Origin: Nostoc paludosum FACHB-159
GTDB taxonomy: Bacteria > Cyanobacteriota > Cyanobacteriia > Cyanobacteriales > Nostocaceae
Assembly (NCBI RefSeq): GCF_014698835.1
Contig: NZ_JACJTU010000001.1
Location: 62,001 to 126,000 of the forward strand
Length of the DNA stretch: 64,000 nucleotides
Reading direction: 5' to 3'
Positions within the stretch are counted from its first letter, which is position 1, and each line of letters begins with the position of its first letter. The translations under genes and the position numbers were made by a program. A model generated the notes under the pieces. It searched no databases. It was not told where the DNA came from and saw only the letters and a program-made list of their open reading frames with translations. Below, in pieces: positions 26,641-35,500 of this stretch.

Positions 26641-27561
26641 ATGGCAAATACCTGGTGGGAATTACAAATTTTATGCGAACCAGATCTAGAAGATTCTATC
26701 TTTTGGCGACTGGAAGATTTTGGCTGTCGTGGCACAGCTAGCGAAAGCAAAGGAAATTCCTCTTTAATCAGGGGTTACTTGCCGACAATTCAAACACAAC
26801 TATTAGATTTAGCCGCACTATCGCTACGGCTGCGTCAAGATGCCCTCTGTGTAGGGCTTTCATCTCCCACCCTGCGCTGGGAATTGATTGATGAAGAAGA
26901 TTGGGCCACTAGCTGGAAGCAATATTGGCACCCCCAAGAAATTGGCGATCGCTTTTTGATTAACCCCGCTTGGCTACCATTACCAGAAACAAACCAACGG
27001 TTAGTAATTCGTCTCGACCCTGGTGTAGCATTTGGTACGGGAAACCATGCCACGACTCAACTATGTTTAGAATCTTTGGAAATGCGCCTGAGTGAAGTAC
27101 CACAATCATTTGTCGGTAGTGGTAATAAACAAGAGCATACGGTAATTGCTGACATTGGCTGTGGTTCTGGTATCCTTTCTATTGGAGCATTACTACTAGG
27201 GGCAGAGAAAGTCTACGCGGTTGATAATGACCCCTTGGCGGTGCAATCAACTATCAGCAATCGCACCTTGAATGAGATTAGTGCAGAACGTTTAATACCT
27301 GCACTAGGAAGTGTAGACGTTTTGACAACACTGCTGGAAAAGCCAGTGGACGGTATTGTTTGCAATATTTTGGCTAATGTAATTATTGAGCTGGTTCCAG
27401 AAATGAGTGCGATCGCTAAGCCTAACACTTGGGCTATCTTCAGCGGTATTTTACTCGAACAATCTAAAGCTGTCGCTGACGCCTTAGAAAAACATGGTTG
27501 GGTAGTTGCTACCCTGTGGAAACGCAAAGAATGGTGTTGTTTGAATGTAAGGCGTTCTTAA
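26641..27561 (+). CDS. prmA: Ribosomal protein L11 methyltransferase
   Basis: 306 residues. It trimethylates lysines and the N-terminus of ribosomal protein L11 using SAM. The N-terminal substrate-recognition part ([20 protein letters not shown]) is followed by a linker and the methyltransferase domain. The latter has [21 protein letters not shown] loop [19 protein letters not shown] near 170-188, AVDNDPLAV, and the PrmA-typical [14 protein letters not shown]. Length and order are standard. The ATG at 26641 starts the conserved N-terminus. Confidence 0.95.
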   Translation: MANTWWELQILCEPDLEDSIFWRLEDFGCRGTASESKGNSSLIRGYLPTIQTQLLDLAALSLRLRQDALCVGLSSPTLRWELIDEEDWATSWKQYWHPQEIGDRFLINPAWLPLPETNQRLVIRLDPGVAFGTGNHATTQLCLESLEMRLSEVPQSFVGSGNKQEHTVIADIGCGSGILSIGALLLGAEKVYAVDNDPLAVQSTISNRTLNEISAERLIPALGSVDVLTTLLEKPVDGIVCNILANVIIELVPEMSAIAKPNTWAIFSGILLEQSKAVADALEKHGWVVATLWKRKEWCCLNVRRS

Positions 27562-27597
27562 GCAAAAAACATCAACTGAAATAGGTTTGCTAACAAC

Positions 27598-27759
27598 CTA
27601 ATTGTTCCTTTTGCCTGAGTCACTACCTCTTGAAAACTGATACTTTTGGATAACCTGCTCAATTTTGGAAGTCACTACATTTATTCTGTCTTTAACCTTA
27701 TCAAAATCAATATTTACCCAAATATAAGCTTTGTTGGGTATTTGTTGCTTATCACCCAT
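27598..27759 (-). CDS. Possible 53-residue small protein
   Basis: ATG at 27757-27759 to TAG at 27598-27600. The peptide MGDKQQIPNKAYIWVNIDFD continues through KVKDRINVVTSKIEQVIQKY to RGSDSGKRNN. It looks like an amphipathic helix with a charged tail rather than random translation. No strong ribosome binding site is seen (TGAGAC upstream). Convergent with prmA, 37 nt beyond its stop. No family recognised. Confidence 0.4.
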   Translation of the reverse strand: MGDKQQIPNKAYIWVNIDFDKVKDRINVVTSKIEQVIQKYQFSRGSDSGKRNN

Positions 27760-27875
27760 AGTTTGTCTCACTTGTCAAAAAAAATTATTATATCTATACA
27801 ATATAGCTCTCCTAATTTCTAAACTACTTTCTGAAGACATATAAGTAGTTATGCTTAATGTTTGCTTAAGGTTTT

Positions 27876-28024
27876 ATATCATGTCCGGTTAATTAGTTAT
27901 GATTCCCACGGTGATTGCACCCCACCCCTTAATCCCCTCCCCGCAGGCGGTGAGGGAAGACAAAGCGCAGCTTTGGCTCTTTGGGGTTCTTGCTGTTTAA
28001 CAAGCAATCAAGCTGACATGATAT
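27876..28024. mobile_element. MITE-like element B, copy 1
   Basis: 149 bp with ends ATATCATGTC/GACATGATAT and further partial pairing inside (GGTTAATTAGTTATGATT). The interior holds the ACCCCTTAATCCCCTCCCCGC string. The same-sized element lies inverted at 49730-49878. There is no open frame of its own; the frame crossing it from 27862 is not a gene. Confidence 0.8.
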
Positions 28025-28244
28025 TACTTGGTGGTAGTGCAATCAAACGGCGATTTCTAGAGTATTACAGCAGTGCTAAGCTACTAAAAAAGACGCGAGA
28101 TTTCGCGCCTTCGGGAACCATAGCAGTTGTCAGGTAGGTTAGGAATAAACCCAGCATAAAACCTTTACACAAAGACATTTTCAAGCCTATTACCTGTTGC
28201 CTATTGCCTGCTTGCCTGCCATAACACCAAATTCTCAATACTAC

Positions 28245-28562
28245 TTAAATTATTGTTTGTAGATGTTTGACCAAATCCGCTGCTTGTCTTACACCCTCAA
28301 TTCGCTCCACAGGCTCACCCTTCTTAAATAGTACTAGGGTTGGTAGGGCATAAATTTGATACTGAGTAGCCAATTGTGTGTATTTTTCTGTGTCGATTTT
28401 GACAATCCGCAGGCGATCCTTGAGTTCGGCATTCACTTGTTCTAAAATTGGCACCATCATCTGACATGGCCCACACCACTCAGCATAAAAATCTACCAAT
28501 ACGGGCACATCAGAATCAGACAGCATCTCTTCAAAGCTGTTAAATTGTTTTTTAGTTGCCAT
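28245..28562 (-). CDS. trxA: Thioredoxin
   Basis: 105 residues with the active site EWCGPCQMM at about 28-36, VDFYAEWC strand, KIDTEKYTQLATQYQIYALPT including the cis-Pro (ALPT), and the usual end. It reduces protein disulfides in the cytoplasm. I chose the ATG at 28560-28562 (MATKKQFNSFEEML), which matches the common thioredoxin start in Nostoc; an upstream in-frame ATG at 28583 would add seven atypical residues. Single gene, long upstream spacer. Confidence 0.93.
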   Translation of the reverse strand: MATKKQFNSFEEMLSDSDVPVLVDFYAEWCGPCQMMVPILEQVNAELKDRLRIVKIDTEKYTQLATQYQIYALPTLVLFKKGEPVERIEGVRQAADLVKHLQTII

Positions 28563-29190
28563 GTGATACACACCGCTTTTCAATTGTTTGTTTCAATGGT
28601 AATTCTTAGAAAATAAAATCGGTAGATGTTTATGAGTTTTTCTCAGGAAAAGATTACATTAGCGCAATACAGACTAGTTCGCTAGCAAAATTATTAAATA
28701 ATCCTAATAAAATAGAGATATTGTATTATTTTGTGTATAGCAGTTAGATATTTATTTTTACCTATTTTGACGTAGCCAAATGATTATACAGAGTTTCACG
28801 AGGCTTATGTCTACAGAAGTGGTAGTTTATCAAATTTGGCGATGTCTCAAAGGCTCTCACCTAGACAGTTATAATTCAACCAAAAATATATTCCTCAACG
28901 TTATCCATTCATTAGCAAATAAAATAGATAGTTAATTGTTACGACAACTATGAGATTCAAAGAGTTAGAGGCAGAATTACTAAAGTTAACACTTTGATTT
29001 TTGAATAAAACTTAGTACACATTCATTTTCTAAAACCCTATTGCCTATTGCCTATTGCCTTCCTACGCAAATCAGTTCAGGAATCAAAGCGGATTCCTAT
29101 AGTTAGATTTTATTCAAAACAATATTTCAGATGTTCCCGAAATCACCATAAGATAATTAGCGCGGTATTCTAAAGATTGAGGGACATTAA
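28563..29190. other. Spacer between divergent trxA and fabG
   Basis: No gene recognised. The trxA promoter should be near 28590-28700. TTGCCTA heptamers occupy about 29040-29062. The fabG leader ends in GAGGGA about 8 nt before its ATG. Confidence 0.5.
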
Positions 29191-29937
<747 letters not shown>

Positions 29938-29942
29938 ATACA

Positions 29943-29962
29943 AGACGCGATTCACCGCGTCT
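29943..29962. terminator. Hairpin AGACGCG/CGCGTCT after fabG
   Basis: A 7-bp perfect stem, 6-nt loop, six bases after the fabG stop. The same hairpin lies at 49918-49937 against the isochorismatase-like gene's 3' end, so it is a dispersed terminator-like element. Confidence 0.55.
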
Positions 29963-29996
29963 ACACAGTACTTTGCAACTAATAAATTGCTTGTAG

Positions 29997-30016
29997 GGGC
30001 GTACAGCTGTACGCCC
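29997..30016. repeat. 20-bp perfect palindrome GGGCGTACAGCTGTACGCCC
   Basis: Perfect self-complementary stretch within the GTAGGGGCGTACAGC...CCCGTGCC dispersed repeat between fabG and the vapBC-like pair. It could be an operator or just a repeat; no protein evidence. Confidence 0.6.
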
Positions 30017-30193
30017 GTGCCAACGTATTTGTCTTTGACGGGCTACGCATACTTAAATGTTGCAATATAGCCGTTAAAAGTTGGATGCAATACAAAATAT
30101 GCTGAATTATTCTACAATTTAAGTCGAGCGATCGCTCTGTTGATTTGTTAAGAAACGTTATATTTAAGTAAATAATTTATGTAAGGAAACGTA

Positions 30194-30439
30194 ATGGCTA
30201 GCGTCACCATTACCACCAAAGGAGAAGTAATTATTCCTAAAGAAATTCGGGATTATCTTAATCTTGATATAGGTAGTAAGGTTGATTTTGTCATTGATGA
30301 AAATGGAACAGTTAAACTAATTCCACTCAATGTTCCTGTTCAAACCTTGTCGGGCATTTTAAATCGTCCGGCAATGAAAAGTGCGACTTTAGAAGAAATG
30401 GAAGCAGCAATCCAAGAAGGCGCAAGTGATTGGAGTTGA
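30194..30439 (+). CDS. vapB: AbrB/MazE-type antitoxin (VapB)
   Basis: 81 residues. N-terminal swapped-hairpin DNA-binding domain with ITTKGEVIIPKEIRDYLNLD IGSKV pattern (space added), and an acidic helical C-terminus (LEEMEAAIQEGASDWS) expected to wrap the toxin. AAGGAA precedes the ATG. It overlaps the PIN toxin gene by 14 nt, the classic vapBC order. Such antitoxins bind their own promoter and repress the operon together with the toxin. Confidence 0.9.
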   Translation: MASVTITTKGEVIIPKEIRDYLNLDIGSKVDFVIDENGTVKLIPLNVPVQTLSGILNRPAMKSATLEEMEAAIQEGASDWS

Positions 30440-30815
30440 TACAAATATTTTCGTGCGATACCTCACAAAAGATGATGAAAAGCAGTGGAAGCAGGCTGCC
30501 CAAATCATTGAAGCAGGAGAGCAATGTTTTATAGCGAATATAGTTCTTTGTGAGCTGGTTTGGGTTTTACGGGGAAAGCCATATCAATTTAGTAGGGAAG
30601 AAATTAGCAACACTATAGAATTAATGTTGCAATGTTCAGTGTTTGAGTTAGAAAATCGCTCTTTAATTTATCAAGCATTACAGCGATTTAAGCAGGGAAA
30701 GGCAGATTTATCCGACTATTTAATCGGCGCAATTGCTCAACATAATGGTTGTAGTTCAACAGTAAGTTTTGACAGAAAGTTAAGAAGCGAACAGGGATAT
30801 GATTTACTTGAATAA
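30426..30815 (+). CDS. vapC: PIN-domain ribonuclease toxin (VapC)
   Basis: 129 residues from a GTG start that overlaps vapB. PIN acidic residues are in IGVDTNIFVRYL (Asp5), VLCELVWVL (Glu), KADLSDYLIGAIA (Asp) and STVSFDRKL (Asp). VapC toxins cut tRNA or rRNA; the antitoxin blocks the metal site. The frame is complete and all acidic positions are present, so it should be active. Confidence 0.88.
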   Translation: MIGVDTNIFVRYLTKDDEKQWKQAAQIIEAGEQCFIANIVLCELVWVLRGKPYQFSREEISNTIELMLQCSVFELENRSLIYQALQRFKQGKADLSDYLIGAIAQHNGCSSTVSFDRKLRSEQGYDLLE

Positions 30816-30989
30816 TGCTTATTTTGCAATCGGCGATCGCTCTCCATTATCAACAAAAACACAAAAGCTGCACATCATTCTACAATTTAGGCAAAGCGAT
30901 CGCTCTAAAACTGTGTAGCAACTGTCTTGAAAGTCAAGCGTTCGCAATTATATTGATTTTTCAACTCTCAGAGGCAGATTGCTTGCAAT

Positions 30990-31325
30990 CAAAAGGTCAA
31001 AGTTGAGCCTCAAAAGGTCAAAGTCGAGCCTCAGAAGGTCAAAGTCGAGCCTCAGAAGGTCAAAGTCGAGCCTCAGAAGGTCAACGTTGAGCCTCAGAAG
31101 GTCAACGTTGAGCCTCAGAAGGTCAACGTCGAGCCTCAGAAGGTCAACGTCGAGCCTCAGAAGGTCAACGTCGAGCCTCAGAAGGTCAACGTCGAACCTC
31201 AGAAGGTCAACGTCGAACCTCAGAAGGTCAACGTCGAGCCTCAGAAGGTCAAAGTTGAACCTCAGAAGGTCAAAGTTGAGCCTCAGAAGGTCAACGTTGA
31301 GCCTCGGAAGGTCAAAATTGAGTTT
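30990..31325. repeat. 21-bp minisatellite, 16 units, orphan EGQRRAS heptads
   Basis: Sixteen tandem copies of TCAGAAGGTCAACGTCGAGCC-like units. In one plus frame each unit reads EGQRRAS, close in style to the EQERQRA tail of the Uma2 gene at 21679. Six units carry CGA-to-TGA changes that stop this frame. A second plus frame (LRRSxSS) stays open from a TTG but has no credible start or domain. No Uma2 body is attached. Confidence 0.85.
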
Positions 31326-31426
31326 GAGCGATCGCCTTTTTCGCTTTTATAATTCTATGAGTTGAGGCGAACTTATAAATTGCTATCTCTTGCTGTGTTT
31401 TTTGCTATTGTGAGGAGAGGCAATGC

Positions 31427-31848
31427 CTAATGGTGAAACTCCAGCTTTATAAGATGAGACCGTGGAGTAATATCAATCTTCTTCTTGATAACTGCTAACG
31501 TACCTTTGATATTTAAACCAAGTCTTTTGGCTTCTCTTCTGGCTGTTGAGTCGTCTAGCAAAACATAATCTGTGTTTAACTCAATTGCCAAGGCAATAGC
31601 TTCTGATTCTCCTTTGCCCAAACGTTGATTTAAACTATTGACAAGGTTTATTAAGTTGGATGCTCTAATTTGAAGATTACCAGAGTTAATCAGAGCTTGA
31701 ATAGTTTGGCTAGATGGATCTGATTTAGCTTTGATTTCATCTGCAACGGATTGAGGAATGTAGAAATCATCAGGAGATTCAATAAACTGATTCAAATAGT
31801 TTAACTTTGACAAAAAATGAGGGGTGATGAATTAAGAATAATCTGCAT
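31427..31848 (-). pseudogene. DUF3368-type PIN toxin with a likely frameshift
   Basis: The main minus frame is complete from residue SKLNYL on, with YIPQSVADEI, GKGESEAIALA, YVLLDDSTARREAKRLGL and IKGTLAVI, the DUF3368 (PIN-like nuclease) signature, but it has no ATG and lacks the N-terminal strand. That strand is found in another frame: ATG at 31846-31848, MQIILNSSPLIF. The two join if the run of six A at 31812-31817 (T on the coding strand) had seven bases. So the gene has lost one base in a homopolymer, or expression needs slippage. The usual first Asp is also Asn here. It lies 4 nt after the antitoxin-like gene at 31853. Confidence 0.75.
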
Positions 31849-31852
31849 TCAT

Positions 31853-32089
31853 TCACCAGCTTTTTTCTAAAGCAACATCTTCTTCACAGAGATACGAAAA
31901 CTCAATTCCCATCAAGTCTAGAATCTTGAGTAATTCTGCTGGTTCTAGCTGCATGATTTCCGCAGCTTTTTTTAAGCTAATTACTTTAGCAATTAAAGCA
32001 CCGAGTAAAAACAGAAAGTTTTCTTTTTGTTCGATATTCTGAAATAACTGAATTTCAGAGGCGATCGCTTGAGTCAGTTCTTGATTCAT
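31853..32089 (-). CDS. UPF0175-type antitoxin-like protein
   Basis: 78 residues from the ATG at 32089. The helical body SLKKAAEIMQLEPAELLKIL and DLMGIEFSYLCEEDVALE resembles UPF0175 proteins, which pair with DUF3368 toxins, as here. The frame stays open upstream to a TTG at 32209 (PQYISTKLPMNQ), so the true start may be earlier; no ribosome binding site decides it. It is the antitoxin half of a locus whose toxin is frameshifted, which would let the pair decay or be switched. Confidence 0.7.
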   Translation of the reverse strand: MNQELTQAIASEIQLFQNIEQKENFLFLLGALIAKVISLKKAAEIMQLEPAELLKILDLMGIEFSYLCEEDVALEKSW

Positions 32090-32164
32090 CGGTAATTTTG
32101 TACTAATATATTGTGGGTCAGATCCTTCTCCAATTAAACTGGAGTAGAGTAATATCTCTGACGG

Positions 32165-32279
32165 GCTACGCCTACGCCCCCAGAACACCATTATTTTACT
32201 TGGGAACAAGAAACTTCGAGTAAAAAGGGAGAGCGATTTCTGCTACGGACTACGCCTACGCCCTCAGAACACCATCATT
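32165..32279. repeat. Direct repeat CTACGCCTACGCCC-CAGAACACCAT
   Basis: A string of about 27 bp occurs twice, roughly 32167-32193 and 32250-32276, before the heptad array. It may mark a tandem duplication. Confidence 0.6.
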
Positions 32280-32293
32280 CAACTTTAGAACAA

Positions 32294-32545
32294 GAACATT
32301 CTTGTTTGAAACAGGAACATTCTCACTTAAAACAGAAACGTTCTCGTTTGGAATAAGAACGTTCTCACTTAGAACAGAAACGTTCTCATTTGGAACAAGA
32401 ACATTTTCACTTGAAACAAGAACATTTTCACTTGAAAGAAGAAAATTTTCACTTGAAACAAGAACGTTCTCGTTTAGAACAAAAACATTCTCACTTGAAA
32501 CAGAAACGTTCTCACTACAAACAGGAATGTTCTCGTTTAGAACGC
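32294..32545 (+). repeat. 21-bp minisatellite, 12 units, orphan ERSHLEQ heptads
   Basis: Twelve tandem 21-bp units. The plus frame reads EHSHLKQ, ERSHLEQ, KRSHLEQ, EHFHLKQ and similar heptads, ideal for a coiled coil, from an open frame beginning near 32162, with a single in-frame TAA at 32354-32356 and the end at TAA 32558-32560. No ATG or Uma2 domain precedes it. It looks like the tail of a lost gene or a free-standing array. Confidence 0.8.
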
Positions 32546-32592
32546 GAAACTTGCAGATAAAAGCTTGATTGATGAGGTTGGCAACATGAATT

Positions 32593-35500
32593 TTACTGTT
32601 CTGAGGGGAGGCGATCGCGCAAATCTGCTAAATTTCTATGAATAGTTACAGTAGTTGAGTGATTTACTCCTAACTGTTGCTCACAAATATCTAAAGCTTT
32701 GATGTACAAAGGTTCAGCTTCGGTGTATCTGCCTTGGGAATAGTAGAGTAATCCTAAGTTGTTGAGGCTAATGGCGACATCTGAGTGTTCTTCTGGCAGC
32801 AGCTTGCGCCTGAGTGCCAAAGCTTGGATTAAAAGAGGTTCAGCTTCGGTGTATCTGCCTTGGGAATAGTAGAGTAATCCTAAGTTATTGAGGCTAATGG
32901 CGACATCTGAGTGTTCTTCTGGCAGCAGCTTGCGCCTGAGTACCAAAGCTTGGATGTACAAAGGTTCAGCTTCGCTGTATCTGCCTTGAAAATAGTAGAC
33001 TAACGCTAGGCTGTTGAGGCTAGTGGCGACATCTGGGTGTTCCTCTGGCAGCAACTTGCGCCTGATTGCTAAAGCTTGGATTAAAAGAGGTTCAGCTTCG
33101 GTGTATCTGCCTTGGAAATAGTAGAGTAATCCTAAGTTATTGAGGCTAATGGCGACATCTGAGTGTTCTTCTGGCAGCAGCTTGCGCCTGAGTACCAAAG
33201 CTTGGATGTACAAAGGTTCAGCTTCGCTGTATCTGCCTTGAAAATAGTAGACTAACGCTAGGCTGTTGAGGCTAGTGGCGACATCTGGGTGTTCCTCTGG
33301 CAGCAACTTGCGCCTGATTGCTAAAGCTTGGATTAAAAGAGGTTCAGCTTCGCTGTATCTGCCTTGGGAATAGTAGAGTAATCCTAAGTTGTTGAGGCTA
33401 ATGGCGACATCTGAGTGTTCCTCTGGCAGCAACTTGCGCCTGATTGCTAAAGCTTGGATGTACAGAGGTTCAGCTTCGCTGTATCTGTCTTGGAACTCGT
33501 AGACATAGGCTAGGCTGTTGAGGCTAGCGGCGACATCTAGGTGTTCTTCTCCCAGCAACTTGCGCCTGAGTGCTAAAGCTTGGATGTACAGAGGTTCAGC
33601 TTCACTGTATCTGTCTTGGAAGTAGTAGAGTAATCCTAGGTTCTTGAAGCTAGTGGCGACATCTGGGTGTTCCTCTCCCAGCAACTTGCGCCTAAGTGCC
33701 AAAGCTTGAATGTACAAGGGTTCAGCTTCAGTGTATCTTTTTTGGGATTCGTAGAGTCCCGCTAGGTTGTTGAGGCTAGTGGCGATATTAGGGTGTTCCT
33801 CTGGCAGCAACTTGCGTGTGAGTGCCAAAGCTTGAATGTACAAGGGTTCAGCTTCAGTGTATCTTTTTTGGGATTCGTAAAGTCCCGCTAAGTTGTTGAG
33901 GCTAGTCGCGACATTAGGGTGTTCCTCTCCGAGCAGATTGCATGTGAGTGCCAAAGCTTGAATGTAGAGGGGTTCAGCTTCGCTATATCTTTTTTGGGAT
34001 TGGTAAAGTCCCGCTAAGTTGTTGAGGCTTTGTGCAACATCAGGGTGTTCCTCACTCAGCAGGCGTCGCCTTAGTTCCAAAGCTTGCAGGTTGAGGCGTT
34101 CAGCTTCGCTGTATCTTTCTTGAGAGTGGTAGAGTAATGCCAGGTTGTTGAGATTAAGTGCAACATTAGGATGTTCCTCTCCCAGCAAGCGTCGCCATAG
34201 TGACAAAGCTTGCAGGTACAGAGGTTCGGCTTCGCTGTATCTTTCTTGAGAGTAGTAGAGTAACGCCAGGTTGTTGAGATTAAGTGCAACAGATGGATGT
34301 TCCTCTCCCAGCAAGCGTCGCCATAGTGACAAAGCTTGCAGGTTTAGGGTTTCAGCTTCGCTGTATCTTCCTTGGGAACGGTAGAATTCTGCCACGTTGT
34401 TGAGGCTTTGTGCAACATTAGGATGTTCCTCTCCCACCAAGCGTCGCCATAGTTCTAAAGCTCGTAGGTTCAGGGTTTCAGCTTCGCTGTATCTTCCTTG
34501 GGAGTAGTAGAGTTGTGCCACGTTGTTGAGGCTTTGTGCAACATTAGGATGTTCCTCTCCCAGCAAGCGTCGCCATAGTTCTAAAGCTCGTAGGTACAGG
34601 ATTTCAGCTTCGCTGTATTTTCCTTGGGAGTAGTAGAGTTGTCCCAAATTGTTGAGAGTAGCGGCAACATCTGGATGTTCTTCCCCCAGGAAGCGTCGCC
34701 ATAGTTCTAAAGCTCGTAGGTACAGGGTTTCAGCTTCGCTGTATTTTCCTTGGGAGTAGTAGAGTTGTCCCAAGTTGTTGAGGGTAGTGGCAACAGATGG
34801 ATGTTCCTCTCCCAGCAGGCGTCGCCATAGTTCTAAAGCTTGCAGGTTCAGGCTTTCAGCTTCGCTGTATTTTCCTTGGGAGTAGTAGAGTAACGCCAGG
34901 TTGTTGAGGGTAGCGGCAACATCTGGATGTTCTTCTCCTAAGCGCTGTTTAGTGGCTTCTAAACACTCCTCTAACCAAGGTGCTACTTTTTCATACAATG
35001 CCTGACCATTGTAAAACCAAGCGTTACCGATAAATGGCCAAATTAAATCATCATCGCTGATGAATTCAATGAGATGATTTGCTACTTCAGCTATATGAGG
35101 TATAGCTGGGGAAACAGCGTTGATTTGCTCAAGGGTGGGGGTATAAGGAATATTTTCGGCAATTCCTACCATTAGCTTGCAAACGGAACGCTTTAATTCC
35201 TCTGCCTGTTCTAAATCTGTAAGCTTATATTGGAAAAACTCGCGCAACAGTGGATGTAGTTGGTAAACTCCCTCATCTTTGCGCTGGAGTAAATGCAAAT
35301 TCAATAACTTATCGTCCCGAATTTCCTCTAACTCTTCCTCGTCTTCCTCGGTTAAACACTGTTCCACCAAATCCCAAGCTATAGGTGCGGGTGCAAATAA
35401 ACTCAATAAACAGCCCAACTGCTTGTCATCGTCGTTTAATTCCTGCCAACTCAACTCAAAAGCTGCTAACACACCCCGTTGTGCTGTCATGTCGCCTTCT

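Noticed and set aside
27862-28137. A 91-residue plus-strand frame
   Set aside because: It runs through the MITE-like element B.
30979-31365. A 128-residue LRRSxSS protein
   Set aside because: TTG start without ribosome binding site, no domain, pure translation of the 21-bp repeat; another frame fits Uma2-like tails better.
32600-34950. CRISPR-like or satellite array in the 126-bp repeats
   Set aside because: The repeats are in frame and encode 42-residue TPRs within one long gene.
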